From NCBI GenBank assembly GCA_022447495.1, contig JAKVBH010000018.1, positions 22,384 through 86,383 of the forward strand: DNA of 64,000 bases, given 5' to 3'. The translations under genes and the position numbers were made by a program. Source of the stretch: Marinovum sp. (GTDB lineage Bacteria > Pseudomonadota > Alphaproteobacteria > Rhodobacterales > Rhodobacteraceae). Positions within the stretch are counted from its first letter, which is position 1; every line of letters begins with the position of its first letter. Positions 35,155-43,927 of this stretch are shown here, one piece after another. A model generated the notes under the pieces. It did not search any database and had not been told where the DNA came from. It saw nothing but the letters and a program-made list of their open reading frames with translations.

Positions 35155-35679
35155 CTATTCGCCGAATGCTGGATCGCTCATCATCAGCTTTGTGATCGCG
35201 TCCATGAGACCACTTTCCTTCATGGTTTGAATGTTCAGCTCGGCAAGCCCGCAGTCCGAGGTTGCATCGGCGAAGCTGTCCTGTGGTGAAAGAAGCGCAA
35301 TCAACTCATCATCCGTCGCCAATGAAGCAAACGTTATGTCAGTGCGTGTTTCGACAACATCCAGAAATGCAATCGCTTGATCCCGCATAGCATTGACCTG
35401 GGACAGTTTGCCCTGCTCCGAAAGTCTATCGTACACACACGCGGTGCCCTCGGTGTGTGCTTCGCTCCATTCAAACTCCGGCACTAACTCTTCCAGAGAA
35501 GGGTCTAGTCGCACATATAGTTGCATCATGGAGGGCCACATTACAGCGTTCATGACACGCATTTCCTCAACGAAATCAGACTTTTCTATGCGACTGAAAT
35601 CAACATCCGGGTCAATGTTCTGGGCTATTGCGCCAAGTGGAAAAAAAGCAAGTGCAATGGATAGAAGTCTGGTCTTCAT
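35155..35679 (-). CDS. Small secreted hypothetical protein
   Basis: From the ATG at 35679 the product is MKTRLLSIALAFFPLGAIAQ and then a 155-residue mature acidic protein with two cysteines (TACVYDRL and SDCGLAEL). Residues EEMRVMNAVMWPSMMQLYVRL and RDQAIAFLDVVETRT suggest helical structure. It resembles, in general style, DUF2059-like or other helical periplasmic proteins, but the match is not firm. The gene is followed on its 3' side by 250 bp without a credible gene. Confidence 0.55.
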   Translation of the reverse strand: MKTRLLSIALAFFPLGAIAQNIDPDVDFSRIEKSDFVEEMRVMNAVMWPSMMQLYVRLDPSLEELVPEFEWSEAHTEGTACVYDRLSEQGKLSQVNAMRDQAIAFLDVVETRTDITFASLATDDELIALLSPQDSFADATSDCGLAELNIQTMKESGLMDAITKLMMSDPAFGE

Positions 35680-35981
35680 AAAGGGTCTCATTTCTTAAGG
35701 ATATTTAACCAAGTCGCTTTTTATTTTGACAATTTTGAGCGTTTGCGTCTGCGTTTTCAACTCTGACGAGGGTCTTGGCTACAAGATCACTGATTTTGAG
35801 GGTTTCGCGGGTGTGTTTTCGGACCCTGTGTTCGATATGATCTTCACGTAAGCGGTCCTTATTCAGTGCCGCACGTCGATGGCGTAGAGCGTGAGAGGAT
35901 CGTCGCCAAAATGCGGGTGCGTGATGGCCTTCAATTAGCAGTCCAGCCAAGGCATTTCGATACGGCGCGACTGGTCGGCTT
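35680..35981. other. No credible gene
   Basis: About 300 bp upstream of the small secreted protein and next to the IS5 relic. One 81-codon minus-strand frame exists (35705-35950), with basic, low-complexity composition and no recognisable similarity. It may be degraded coding sequence, but nothing supports a gene. Confidence 0.4.
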
Positions 35982-36265
35982 TAGGATCAGAACTCATAAG
36001 CAGAATATGAAGGTTGCTGCGAGGGCGATTGCGTAGAGGAATACGGTTGGTGATCTGTCGTAGCGGTTTGCGATGCGCCGCCAATCTTTGAGCTTGCCGA
36101 TCATCCACCCGAGCCCGACCTCGGCTGTTTGGAAAGTACGGACGAAGCCGCTGCATTTGATCTTCGTTCAGCCAATAAAGAATGCTCATCATATCCCCCC
36201 TAAAACTGGGGGCCGTGAATCATGATAGCGCCACAAGCTTAATCAGTTAATGGGTCCTGATCCTA
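35982..36265 (-). mobile_element. IS5-family relic with both ends and an internal deletion
   Basis: The left end reads TAGGATCAGAACTCATAA and the right end is its imperfect inverse, TTAATGGGTCCTGATCCTA. The outermost GGATCAG and CTGATCC match perfectly and are flanked by TA on both sides, a possible target duplication. Inside are the first and last parts of an IS5-type (IS427-like) transposase with most of the gene missing. At about 284 bp it is a MITE-like, non-autonomous derivative that could be mobilised by a full-length relative. Confidence 0.75.
35994..36192 (-). pseudogene. IS5-type transposase, N-terminus joined to C-terminus
   Basis: From the ATG at 36192 the frame gives MSILYWLNEDQMQRLRPYFP then NSRGRARVDDR, the usual N-terminus of IS5/IS427 transposases. 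A different frame from the same point gives MIGKLKDWRRIANRYDRS and then FLYAIALAATFIFCL with a stop at 35994, the usual C-terminus. The two meet at GGATGATCGG, where VDDR and MIGK are read in different frames from the same bases. The roughly 600-700 bp catalytic DDE core is absent. A short direct repeat at the deletion point probably mediated the loss. Confidence 0.75.
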
Positions 36266-36400
36266 GAAATTACCAAGAGATTGTATTAGGCTTTTTGACA
36301 TCTGCGATCCTTGGTCATGTTTGGTTTACGCAACGTCAATCCTACGTCATAAGCACGGAAATTCTTCGATAGCCCTTAAATCGCAGCAGAGAAAAAGAAC

Positions 36401-39235
36401 GTGTCAAAAACCGTCGCAGCCGAAATCGTCCATGCCATCAAATCCCATGCAGATCGTCTCTCCCTCTCGGACAGTCGCCGCCAAATCAATTATGCGCAGC
36501 TGGGCCAGTTTGTTTCGGCCCTTGGTGAGGAAATTCGCGCGCATACCGTTGTAGGTGTGTTCGGCGCGCCGGGACTTGTCATGGGGGCAAGCGCAATTGC
36601 CTGCGTCATTCATGGCCGGCCTTTTGTGCATCTCGACCCGGCTATGCCGCAGATGGTGCTGCACAACATCCTGTCAGAGCTTGAGGTTGGACTCGTCATT
36701 CTATGCGAGCCTCCCGCGCCGGGGCAGCTTCCCGGAAATTGCGAAACGCTTGAGGCTGAGGCTGTACTGCTAGAAGTTGAAGCGGGCGACCATACCAATG
36801 CAACGGAGATAGAAGCCGCCGCGGCGGCGCCAAGCGATCCAATCTATCTTGTAGCCACCTCTGGCACCACAGGTCGGCCCAAGTGTATTCCCGTCTCGCA
36901 GGACGCGGCCTTCTTGTCGTATCATTGGCGCGACGCCCACACTCCCTATGCGCCCAAGACCCGCGTGGGCATTTATGTCTTTGCCATCTGGGAAATGTTC
37001 CGCCCACTGCGCAATGGCGCGAGCCTTTGGTTCCCCGACGCCGGAACACTCTTTGCGCCCGCTAAATTGGCCGCATTTCTGACCGAGAACCGCATTGATG
37101 AGATGCTCTTTACCCCGTCCTTTTATGACACCTTTTTGAATGCTTTAGACCCGACGCAGGCCGCCGGCTTGCCGCTGTCACGCGTGATACTCAACGGGGA
37201 AGTGGTGAGCGATGATCTGATCCGGGCTTCGCTGGCGAAACTGCCTCAAGCCGCGCTTTGGAACCTATATAGCATCTGCGAAACCCATGATATCTGTATG
37301 ACACACCTCACAGAGCCCGCGGGTGATCGACCTGCCTCTGTCGGTATCCCGATGGAGTATCTCCGCGCGGTGATCCTTGATGAGGCGGAACAACCCTGCG
37401 CACCAGGCGCGTCTGGACAGCTCTTTTTTGAAGGCCCTCGCATGCTTGGTCCCGGTTATGTGAACCGCCCCGAAGAAACGCGTCTGCGCTTCCGCGAACT
37501 AGAGATTGAAGGCCGCCAGACCCGGCTTTACGACACGGGTGATCAGGCGCGTCAGCACGCCGACGGAACGCTCTATATCGAAGGGCGTATTGCGCACATG
37601 CTGAAGCTGCGCGGTTATTCGATCCAGACGCGAGAGCTGACAGAAACCATGCGCAGCAGGCTCGGCTTTTCCAGTGCGGCGCCTTGGGTGTCAGAGGTGG
37701 GCAGCCGCGGGCAAAGCCTGATATTCTATTTTGCCGCTGACGCTGCGCAGGCAGAGCGCAATGCGCGCGATTGGGGGCTGGTACCCGGCACAAACCCGAT
37801 CCCGGGATCGCTGGCCGCTGATTTACGCGCGGTGCTGCCACATTACTGTGTGCCAAGCTACCTTGTGCAAATGGACTCGCTGCCGCTGCACCCGGTTTCC
37901 GGCAAGGCGGATGTGCGCGCACTGCCAAAGGTCGAAGACAGTGCGTCGCACCGTGGCACGTCCGAGGATGTGGTGATCGCAGCCGCCGCGCATGCAATGT
38001 CCTGCGCGCACAGCGATATTGATCCGGCGCTGAGTTTTCACAATCTGGGTGGGGACTCGCTGATGTGCGTGAAACTGATGTTTGAGCTGGAAAAGATCTA
38101 TGGCCTGCCCGTGGATTTCGATCTGGCGATGAACGTGCCGCTGCATCGGCTTGACCAACTCTTGACGCAAGAGGCGGACGCGCCTGCTGCCTTTGAAGAC
38201 TTCGATCGTCCGGGAATATTTCTGACCGGGGTGACCGGTTTTCTTGGCGGCCATGTGCTAAAACAAGCCGCCCATACTCTGCCCGAGGGCGATGTGGTCT
38301 ATTGTCTCGTGCGCAACAAGGACCGCGCGGCGCGGGACAGGCTTGAGGCAGTGGCAAAGCTTCACGGCGTTGATGCCAGCCGCTTTGTGATCGTGAACGG
38401 CACACTGGATGCGCCGCAATTCTCACTTGATCAGGCACAATATGCGGCACTCGCTAAGGCCGTCACACGGGTCATTCATTGCGCAGCAATGGTGAACCTC
38501 GCCATCGGACGACAAGAGATGTTGGACTGGTCCGCACGCGGGATTACAACGATATTAGAGTTCTGCGGTGATGCGGGAGCTGATCTGCGCTTCACCTCGT
38601 CCACTTCTGTTTTCCCAGATCGCGGAGGTCCATGGCCAGAGGGGCTGACCCCGGTTTGGGCGGGTTGCACAGGCTACGGCGCGGCCAAAATCGCTGCTGA
38701 GGCTACCATTCGAAACGGAGAAATCCCGGCTGCCATCCTTCGGCTACCATCCCTTTATGATCTGGAGGCACCGAACCCCCGCGACATTTATGAGATCATT
38801 CTAGAGGCGTCCTACCGAGCAGGTCACATGCCGCAGGGCCTGACTTTCCCAATGGTCGACGTAACGGCCGTGGCTGCGTTCTTGCTGGGGGATATCACCA
38901 CACCTGAGGCTGCGATCTATAACCTGATCCCAGATCAACGTGTCGCCACGGCGACCCCGCAGCCTTTGGCGACGCAGGAGTGGTTGGCCAAGGTGACGCT
39001 AGAGCCCGGCATAGCAGGGGTGATTGTAGACTATCCGGATACTTTGCGTGCTGACGCGCGATTTGAAAACGGGCAAGCCCGCGCGGCTTGGTCGAGGATG
39101 AGTGATGAACCATTTGAGGCGCTTTGTGTCGCGGCAACCCTGTTAGAGCGCCGTGCGCAAGCCTACCAGGGTGAGCCTGCGTTGATCTCGAAGTCCGACA
39201 TGGTCAGCGCTCGCGCCGCATCGCTGGCCAAATAA
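36401..39235 (+). CDS. NRPS-like carboxylic acid reductase: adenylation - carrier - thioester reductase
   Basis: The 944-aa A-T-R protein starts at GTG 36401. The adenylation domain has VATSGTTGRPKCIPVS (151-166), ICETHD (about 292), YDTGD (377), GRIAHMLKLRGYS and the A10 lysine in HPVSGKADV (Lys502). The carrier motif is LSFHNLGGDSL (Ser553). From residue 604 a Rossmann thioester reductase follows (GIFLTGVTGFLGGHVL, the SSTSVFPD serine region and the YGAAK catalytic Tyr-Lys). Such proteins activate a carboxylic or amino acid, load it on the carrier and release it reductively as an aldehyde or alcohol. No condensation domain is present, so it acts on a single substrate. It lies next to the IS5 relic and its 3' end overlaps the convergent SDR gene by 73 bp. 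The substrate is unknown. Confidence 0.88.
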   Translation: MSKTVAAEIVHAIKSHADRLSLSDSRRQINYAQLGQFVSALGEEIRAHTVVGVFGAPGLVMGASAIACVIHGRPFVHLDPAMPQMVLHNILSELEVGLVILCEPPAPGQLPGNCETLEAEAVLLEVEAGDHTNATEIEAAAAAPSDPIYLVATSGTTGRPKCIPVSQDAAFLSYHWRDAHTPYAPKTRVGIYVFAIWEMFRPLRNGASLWFPDAGTLFAPAKLAAFLTENRIDEMLFTPSFYDTFLNALDPTQAAGLPLSRVILNGEVVSDDLIRASLAKLPQAALWNLYSICETHDICMTHLTEPAGDRPASVGIPMEYLRAVILDEAEQPCAPGASGQLFFEGPRMLGPGYVNRPEETRLRFRELEIEGRQTRLYDTGDQARQHADGTLYIEGRIAHMLKLRGYSIQTRELTETMRSRLGFSSAAPWVSEVGSRGQSLIFYFAADAAQAERNARDWGLVPGTNPIPGSLAADLRAVLPHYCVPSYLVQMDSLPLHPVSGKADVRALPKVEDSASHRGTSEDVVIAAAAHAMSCAHSDIDPALSFHNLGGDSLMCVKLMFELEKIYGLPVDFDLAMNVPLHRLDQLLTQEADAPAAFEDFDRPGIFLTGVTGFLGGHVLKQAAHTLPEGDVVYCLVRNKDRAARDRLEAVAKLHGVDASRFVIVNGTLDAPQFSLDQAQYAALAKAVTRVIHCAAMVNLAIGRQEMLDWSARGITTILEFCGDAGADLRFTSSTSVFPDRGGPWPEGLTPVWAGCTGYGAAKIAAEATIRNGEIPAAILRLPSLYDLEAPNPRDIYEIILEASYRAGHMPQGLTFPMVDVTAVAAFLLGDITTPEAAIYNLIPDQRVATATPQPLATQEWLAKVTLEPGIAGVIVDYPDTLRADARFENGQARAAWSRMSDEPFEALCVAATLLERRAQAYQGEPALISKSDMVSARAASLAK

Positions 39236-39936
39236 GCGGCAAGTTCGGCGACCTCTTCGGGTTGCACAAGCTGCTGTTGCGGGTTGGATTTGGCATACTC
39301 CACCCGCACCTCTTCAAGACTTTGACCTGTCACCGCCATATCTGCGTCAATGAACTTGCGTAGCATTTCGGTTTCAACCCAAGTGGGGCTGATCGACACA
39401 CAGGTGACGCCATGGGCGGCCCCTTCAAGACTAACGCAGCGCCCCAACCCCAGAAGTCCTGCCTTTGACGCGCAATAGGCCGCATTATTGGCCATACCCG
39501 TATGGGCAGCCATGGAGGCAAGGTTGATAATTCGCCCCCAGCCAGCTGCTTTCATATGCGGCATCACCGCGCGTATCATGCGAAAACTGCCGGTCAGGTT
39601 GATGTCGATCTGGTCCAGCCAAACATTTTCAGGATGGCCGATAATCGCCGCTTCGTCATAGACACCTGCAGCGTTCACCAAGACATCGACGCCGCCACGC
39701 TCTGTCACAACGTCGGCGACAAAGCGGTCCACGCTGTTGCTTGATTGCACGTCCAATGACGAGGCCTTTATAGACCCGGCATCAGCGCCTAGCTTGGCCT
39801 TCACATGGGCCGCGTCCACAGCTCTGCGTGCGCCAACATAAACCGCAGTACCATCCTGAAGCAGTCGCCGCGCAATCGCCAGCCCCATACCCGAAAGCCC
39901 ACCGGTCACAATCGCGGTTCTGGATTTGGATGACAT
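39163..39936 (-). CDS. Short-chain dehydrogenase/reductase
   Basis: The 257-aa classical SDR has the NAD(P) motif TGGLSGMGLA, NAAG, the catalytic Ser in IINLASMAA, and YCASK (Tyr-x-x-x-Lys). The Asn of the tetrad is in INLTG. The substrate is not predictable; many relatives are 3-oxoacyl-ACP reductase or hydroxybutyrate dehydrogenase-like. It is convergent with the A-T-R gene and overlaps its last 73 bp, so full-length transcripts of the two would be antisense to one another over that stretch. It could process the aldehyde released by the A-T-R protein, but that is inference. Confidence 0.85.
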   Translation of the reverse strand: MSSKSRTAIVTGGLSGMGLAIARRLLQDGTAVYVGARRAVDAAHVKAKLGADAGSIKASSLDVQSSNSVDRFVADVVTERGGVDVLVNAAGVYDEAAIIGHPENVWLDQIDINLTGSFRMIRAVMPHMKAAGWGRIINLASMAAHTGMANNAAYCASKAGLLGLGRCVSLEGAAHGVTCVSISPTWVETEMLRKFIDADMAVTGQSLEEVRVEYAKSNPQQQLVQPEEVAELAAYLASDAARALTMSDFEINAGSPW

Positions 39937-40425
39937 CTCGCCTGCCTGTTTAGAATGCCCAATTGCTAGACCTTCTATGGAAAGCGGCAGGTAACTTACA
40001 GCAAATTCTAGAGACGGCTTTTACGGCAGGCCATTTGAAAAAATCCGACAAAACGCCAATTCAAATTTAGGAACATCAAAGCATGATCACCAGATAACTA
40101 AAGGAGCGTCTGCGATAGAAATCGTGCTATGGTGCTGCCCCTACGGAAGCTGGCGTCAATTTTCTGTTAGCCGCGCATTTCGTCGCTGCTATCTACCTCG
40201 TAAGACAGACAATCAATTGCGGAATTTGGACGACAGCACGAACCGCAGTAGAGCCATTCGCGCATGCTGAAATGCATCAGGATGCGCGAATGCCTGGTCT
40301 GGGAAAGCTGCGCCGCAGCGCTCGGTATTGATGTGAATGACTGGTTGGGGCCGGTTGCGACAGGTGGCTGAACAGATCCATGAAGATTCCGTGACCACTC
40401 CGCGCGCGCCCCTGGTTTCAATCAG
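39937..40425. other. Intergenic region without a credible gene
   Basis: About 490 bp between the SDR start and the hairpin after the aminotransferase gene. Frames present are short, overlapping and unlike known proteins. It should hold the SDR promoter at its left side; no convincing -35/-10 pair was seen. Confidence 0.5.
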
Positions 40426-40466
40426 AGTTATCTGCACGGTTCAGGGGGTGAAACGTGCAGATAGCT
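40426..40466 (-). terminator. Stem-loop after the aminotransferase gene
   Basis: TATCTGCACG (40429-40438) and CGTGCAGATA (40454-40463) form a perfect 10-bp stem, extendable to 13 with one G-U pair, around a 15-nt loop. It begins four bases past the aminotransferase stop. A T-run is absent, so it may be an RNA-stabilising 3' hairpin rather than an intrinsic terminator. Confidence 0.5.
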
Positions 40467-40469
40467 GAC

Positions 40470-41864
40470 TCAAGCAGGTTCCCACAGCCCCGCGTCTTTG
40501 ACCGCGGCCATGCCTTGATCGAGGCTTTTCCAGGCGCGCTCGATGAGGATGTCGATCTCTGCGGGCGTGATCACGAGCGGTGGAGCGATGATCATGCGAT
40601 CGCCGACGTGGCGCATCACCAGGTTGTTTGCAAAGCACCGTTCGCGGCACATGAAGCCCACGGTTCCCGCGTCGGCTTTGAATTTGGCGCGGCTTTCTTT
40701 GTGTGGCGTGAGTGCCATGGAGCCCATGAGACCAGTGATCCGCGCCTCGCCCACCATTGGATGGTCAGTCATTTGTGACCATTTTTCAACGAGATAGGGC
40801 GCGGCGACATCGCGGACGTGGTCGACAATTCTCTCTTCTTGGAGGATGCGCAGGTTCTCAAGCGCGACAGCGGAGGCCACCGGATGACCGGAGTAGGTGT
40901 AGCCATGGTTGAATTCGTCCTGGGCGATGACCGAGGCCACCTCGTCGGACACAATCGAGCCGCCGATGGGTTGGTAGCCAGAGGAGAGGCCCTTGGCGAT
41001 GGTCATGATGTCTGGTGTGATTCCCAGGGTCTCAGAGCCAAACCAATTGCCCGTCCGGCCAAAGCCACAGATCACTTCATCTGCGATCAGCAGGATGCCG
41101 TAGTGGTCACAAATTCTTTTGATTTCAGACCAGTAGCACTCAGGAGGAATGATCACGCCACCGGCGCCTTGAATCGGTTCACCGATAAAAGCGGCCACGT
41201 TTTCGGGCCCGAGCTCTTCAATGGCGGCTTCGAGTTCTTGGGCGCGGGCAAGGCCAAACGCCTCGCGTTCCATGTCGCCGCCTTCGGACCACCAATCGGG
41301 TTGGTTGATGTGATGAATGCCTGGAATTGGCATGCCGCCTTGTTCGTGCATCGCCGACATGCCGCCAAGGCTGCCTGAGCCCACAGACGAACCGTGATAG
41401 GCGTTACGCCGCGAGATGATGACGCGTTTCGACGGCTGGCCCTTCATGGCCCAATAATGGCGCACCATGCGGATATTCGTGTCGTTGGCCTCTGACCCTG
41501 ACCCAGCAAAAAAGACATGGTTAAGATCGCCTGGCGCCAGCTCCGCCAACTTTGCCGAAAGCGCAATCGCCGGGACGTGGGAGGTTTGAAAAAACGTATT
41601 ATAGTAGGGCAGTTCTGCCATTTGGCGCGCGGCCACATCGGCCAGTTCAGTGCGTCCATAGCCGATGTTCACACACCAGAGGCCGGACATGCCATCGAGG
41701 ATTTCGTGCCCATCGGTGTCGGTGAGATAGATGCCTTTGGCCGATTTGATGATCCGTGCGCCTTTGTCCGCAAGGCCGTCGCCCGCAGTGAAGGGATGCA
41801 TATGGTGCGCCGCGTCGAGCTTTTGCAGCTCCGCGGTGGGCATGTGGTTTGTGATCATGTTCAT
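40470..41864 (-). CDS. Class III PLP aminotransferase (putrescine/polyamine type)
   Basis: The 464-aa omega-aminotransferase starts at the ATG at 41864, preceded by TGAGGAG; a longer frame reaches 42047 across the intergenic promoter region. Motifs: DGMSGLWCVNIGYG near the N-terminus, FAGSGSEAND, NAYHGSSVGSGSLGG, the PLP-stacking ADEVICGFGRTG, and the Schiff-base lysine in TIAKGLSSGYQPIGG. Related enzymes (SpuC-type) transfer the amino group of putrescine or similar amines to pyruvate. Its divergent position next to the potFGHI transporter genes fits polyamine catabolism. Beta-alanine-pyruvate aminotransferases are an alternative. No gene follows within about 530 bp downstream. Confidence 0.88.
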   Translation of the reverse strand: MNMITNHMPTAELQKLDAAHHMHPFTAGDGLADKGARIIKSAKGIYLTDTDGHEILDGMSGLWCVNIGYGRTELADVAARQMAELPYYNTFFQTSHVPAIALSAKLAELAPGDLNHVFFAGSGSEANDTNIRMVRHYWAMKGQPSKRVIISRRNAYHGSSVGSGSLGGMSAMHEQGGMPIPGIHHINQPDWWSEGGDMEREAFGLARAQELEAAIEELGPENVAAFIGEPIQGAGGVIIPPECYWSEIKRICDHYGILLIADEVICGFGRTGNWFGSETLGITPDIMTIAKGLSSGYQPIGGSIVSDEVASVIAQDEFNHGYTYSGHPVASAVALENLRILQEERIVDHVRDVAAPYLVEKWSQMTDHPMVGEARITGLMGSMALTPHKESRAKFKADAGTVGFMCRERCFANNLVMRHVGDRMIIAPPLVITPAEIDILIERAWKSLDQGMAAVKDAGLWEPA

Positions 41865-42010
41865 CGCCGTCTCCTCAGGTCGCGTAACCATATGACGCAA
41901 ATGCGGCCCGTCAATTGCCCACAAACGACGAATCTGGATGCAAATGTTCAGCGCGTTGCAGAATATTGGTGACTTGCGCCCGACGCGGTCACATGGTTGC
42001 ATCACCGACG

Positions 42011-42034
42011 TTGTCCTTCGGGACAAGCTATAAT
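42011..42034 (+). promoter_or_regulatory. Candidate promoter and hairpin upstream of potF
   Basis: A perfect TATAAT is at 42029-42034, about 60 bp before the potF start. Directly upstream, TTGTCC (42011-42016) and GGACAA (42021-42026) form a 6-bp dyad with a TTCG centre. No good -35 hexamer at 16-18 bp was found, so the promoter may be activator-dependent, with the dyad as a possible operator. Confidence 0.45.
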
Positions 42035-42095
42035 CAAAATCCTCCAAAATGCGGGAGTCCGGTTAGGACCACCCTGGGAGCAACGGGAGAAGAAG

Positions 42096-43181
42096 ATGAC
42101 CTTTCGCTTTGTGACAAGTGCGGCCATTGCGGCGCTTCTGAGCGGTGCCGCCTTCGCTGAAGAAGTCCGCGTCTACAACTGGTCCGATTACATCGATGAA
42201 GAGCTTCTGACGAAGTTCGAGGAAGAGACCGGACTTGAGCTAATCTACGACGTGTTCGACAGCAATGAGCTGTTGGAGACAAAGATGCTCGCTGGCGGTT
42301 CCGGCTACGATGTGGTTGTGCCCTCTGCCACCTTCCTGCAACGCCAGATTTCCGCAGGCGCGTTCCAGAAACTTGACGTCTCCAAGATTCCCAACCACGG
42401 CAATCTTTGGAACGTGATCCAGGACCGGACCGACCAATATGACCCCGGCGGAGCATACTCGGTGAACTACATGTGGGGTACGACGGGCATCGGCTATAAC
42501 ATTGGAAAAGTGACGGAAATCCTAGGAGAAGACGCGCCGCTGGATAGCTGGGACTTGGTTTTTGATCCTGCGAACATGGAAAAGCTGGCGGCATGCGGCG
42601 TGCACTTCCTTGATGCGCCCACCGAGATGATCCCAGCCGCATTGAACTACATTGGCGAAGACCCTGACAGCCACGATCCCGATGTGATTGCCAAAGCCGA
42701 AGCGGTGTTTGGCGCTGTCCGTCCATACATCCAAAAGTTCCACAGTTCGGAATACATCAACGCACTGGCCAATGGTGATATCTGCGTCGCGGTGGGCTGG
42801 TCCGGTGATGTTTTCCAAGCTCAGTACAGCGCGGCTGAAGCGGAAAACGGCAACGAGATTGACTACGCAATCCCAACCCAAGGCGCACAGATGTGGTTCG
42901 ACCAAATGGCCGTGCCTGCGGATGCGCCGAACCCCGAAGGCGCGCACGCGTTCATTAACTTTATCCTTGATGCACAGAACTCTGCCGCTGCGACCAACTA
43001 TGTGTGGTACGCCTCCGGCAATGAAGCTGCTAAAGAGTTCATCGATCAAGAGATTTTGGAATACCCAGCGGTCTATCCGAATGAAGCAACGCTGGCCAAA
43101 CTCTTCACGACAACGCCGTACCCACAGCGGGTTCAACGGACCGTGACACGTCTTTGGACCAAGATCAAATCAGGCACCTGA
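42096..43181 (+). CDS. potF: Polyamine ABC transporter substrate-binding protein
   Basis: The 361-aa protein has the signal peptide MTFRFVTSAAIAALLSGAAF cut before AEEVRVYNWSDYIDEE, the usual start of mature PotD/PotF proteins. Other family features include GGSGYDVVVPSATF, YMWGTTGIGYN, and CVAVGWSGDVFQA, which contain ligand-contact residues. It would capture putrescine or spermidine in the periplasm for the PotGHI permease. The chosen ATG has GGGAGAAG upstream; the open frame begins 33 codons earlier in non-coding sequence. An SGNH hydrolase gene separates it from potG. Confidence 0.92.
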   Translation: MTFRFVTSAAIAALLSGAAFAEEVRVYNWSDYIDEELLTKFEEETGLELIYDVFDSNELLETKMLAGGSGYDVVVPSATFLQRQISAGAFQKLDVSKIPNHGNLWNVIQDRTDQYDPGGAYSVNYMWGTTGIGYNIGKVTEILGEDAPLDSWDLVFDPANMEKLAACGVHFLDAPTEMIPAALNYIGEDPDSHDPDVIAKAEAVFGAVRPYIQKFHSSEYINALANGDICVAVGWSGDVFQAQYSAAEAENGNEIDYAIPTQGAQMWFDQMAVPADAPNPEGAHAFINFILDAQNSAAATNYVWYASGNEAAKEFIDQEILEYPAVYPNEATLAKLFTTTPYPQRVQRTVTRLWTKIKSGT

Positions 43182-43188
43182 GGCCTGT

Positions 43189-43905
43189 GTGTTTGCACGA
43201 CAAACCATAAAGACATCCACGTGGCTCAAGCGTGCCACGTGGATTTTTTTCGGGCTGATGCTGGCACCTACGGCCTGCGCTGATGTGACGGTGATGCCAA
43301 TCGGGTACAGTCGCGTAAAAGGCGACCCGCCTGAATTTGACACGTGGCGGTATCCGCTCGCCCAGCGCATCGCTGCCGAGAATTGTGGCATTGATTTGGT
43401 TGGAACCCTCGACGGACTGGATTACGGGTCGGTCTACGACGACGATCATGCTTCTCTTGGTGGATACACGACGCACGATATAATTGGACAATTACCCCGT
43501 GTGTTGCGTCGCATTGGGGAGCCCGACGTTGCCATTGTTTCCATCGGCGGAAATGACCTTCAGCTTGGGGATCGCTCTCGGGCCATCCTCGGGCGTGTGG
43601 ATGAGATCATCTCCATCCTTCAGTGCGCCCATTCAGAAATGGTCATTATCCTTGAACAAATTGCGCCGGGATCGTCGCATGCGATGGCGAAAGATCGGTT
43701 GGGTCAATTCGATGGTTTCAACAGTGGCATCGGTGATTTATTGGCGCAGCGGTCGCGCGCGGATGCACCGATCTATGTGGCGGACATACGGGTTGGATTT
43801 ACACAATCGATGTTGGTCGATGATGTTCATATGAATGCAGACGGTGCGGCGCATGTCGCATCGGTCTTTTGGCGCATTTTGTCCGACAAAGTGGGTCTAT
43901 GTTAA
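43189..43905 (+). CDS. Secreted SGNH/GDSL-type hydrolase
   Basis: The 238-aa product, from a GTG at 43189, has a hydrophobic signal segment (WIFFGLMLAPTACA). It then shows SGNH blocks: PIGYSRV (a GxS nucleophile loop replacing GDS), GGYTTHDIIGQL, IGGNDLQ (block III with Asn) and VDDVHMNADGAAH (block V, Asp-x-x-His). By family it is an esterase, lipase or deacetylase-like hydrolase acting outside the cytoplasm. It is placed seven bases after potF and 22 bases before potG on the same strand. That is unusual for a transporter operon and may reflect a later insertion. The substrate is unknown. Confidence 0.7.
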   Translation: MFARQTIKTSTWLKRATWIFFGLMLAPTACADVTVMPIGYSRVKGDPPEFDTWRYPLAQRIAAENCGIDLVGTLDGLDYGSVYDDDHASLGGYTTHDIIGQLPRVLRRIGEPDVAIVSIGGNDLQLGDRSRAILGRVDEIISILQCAHSEMVIILEQIAPGSSHAMAKDRLGQFDGFNSGIGDLLAQRSRADAPIYVADIRVGFTQSMLVDDVHMNADGAAHVASVFWRILSDKVGLC

Positions 43906-43927
43906 CGACATGACGGGGTAGCGTATA

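Noticed and set aside
35705..35950. 81-codon minus-strand frame next to the IS5 relic
   Set aside because: It contains LIEGHH, faintly like an OmpA-type motif, but the rest is basic low-complexity sequence with no support.
37308..38450. 380-codon minus-strand frame inside the A-T-R gene
   Set aside because: Arg/Pro/Ser-rich shadow of a high-GC gene; the plus-strand A-T-R motifs are unambiguous.
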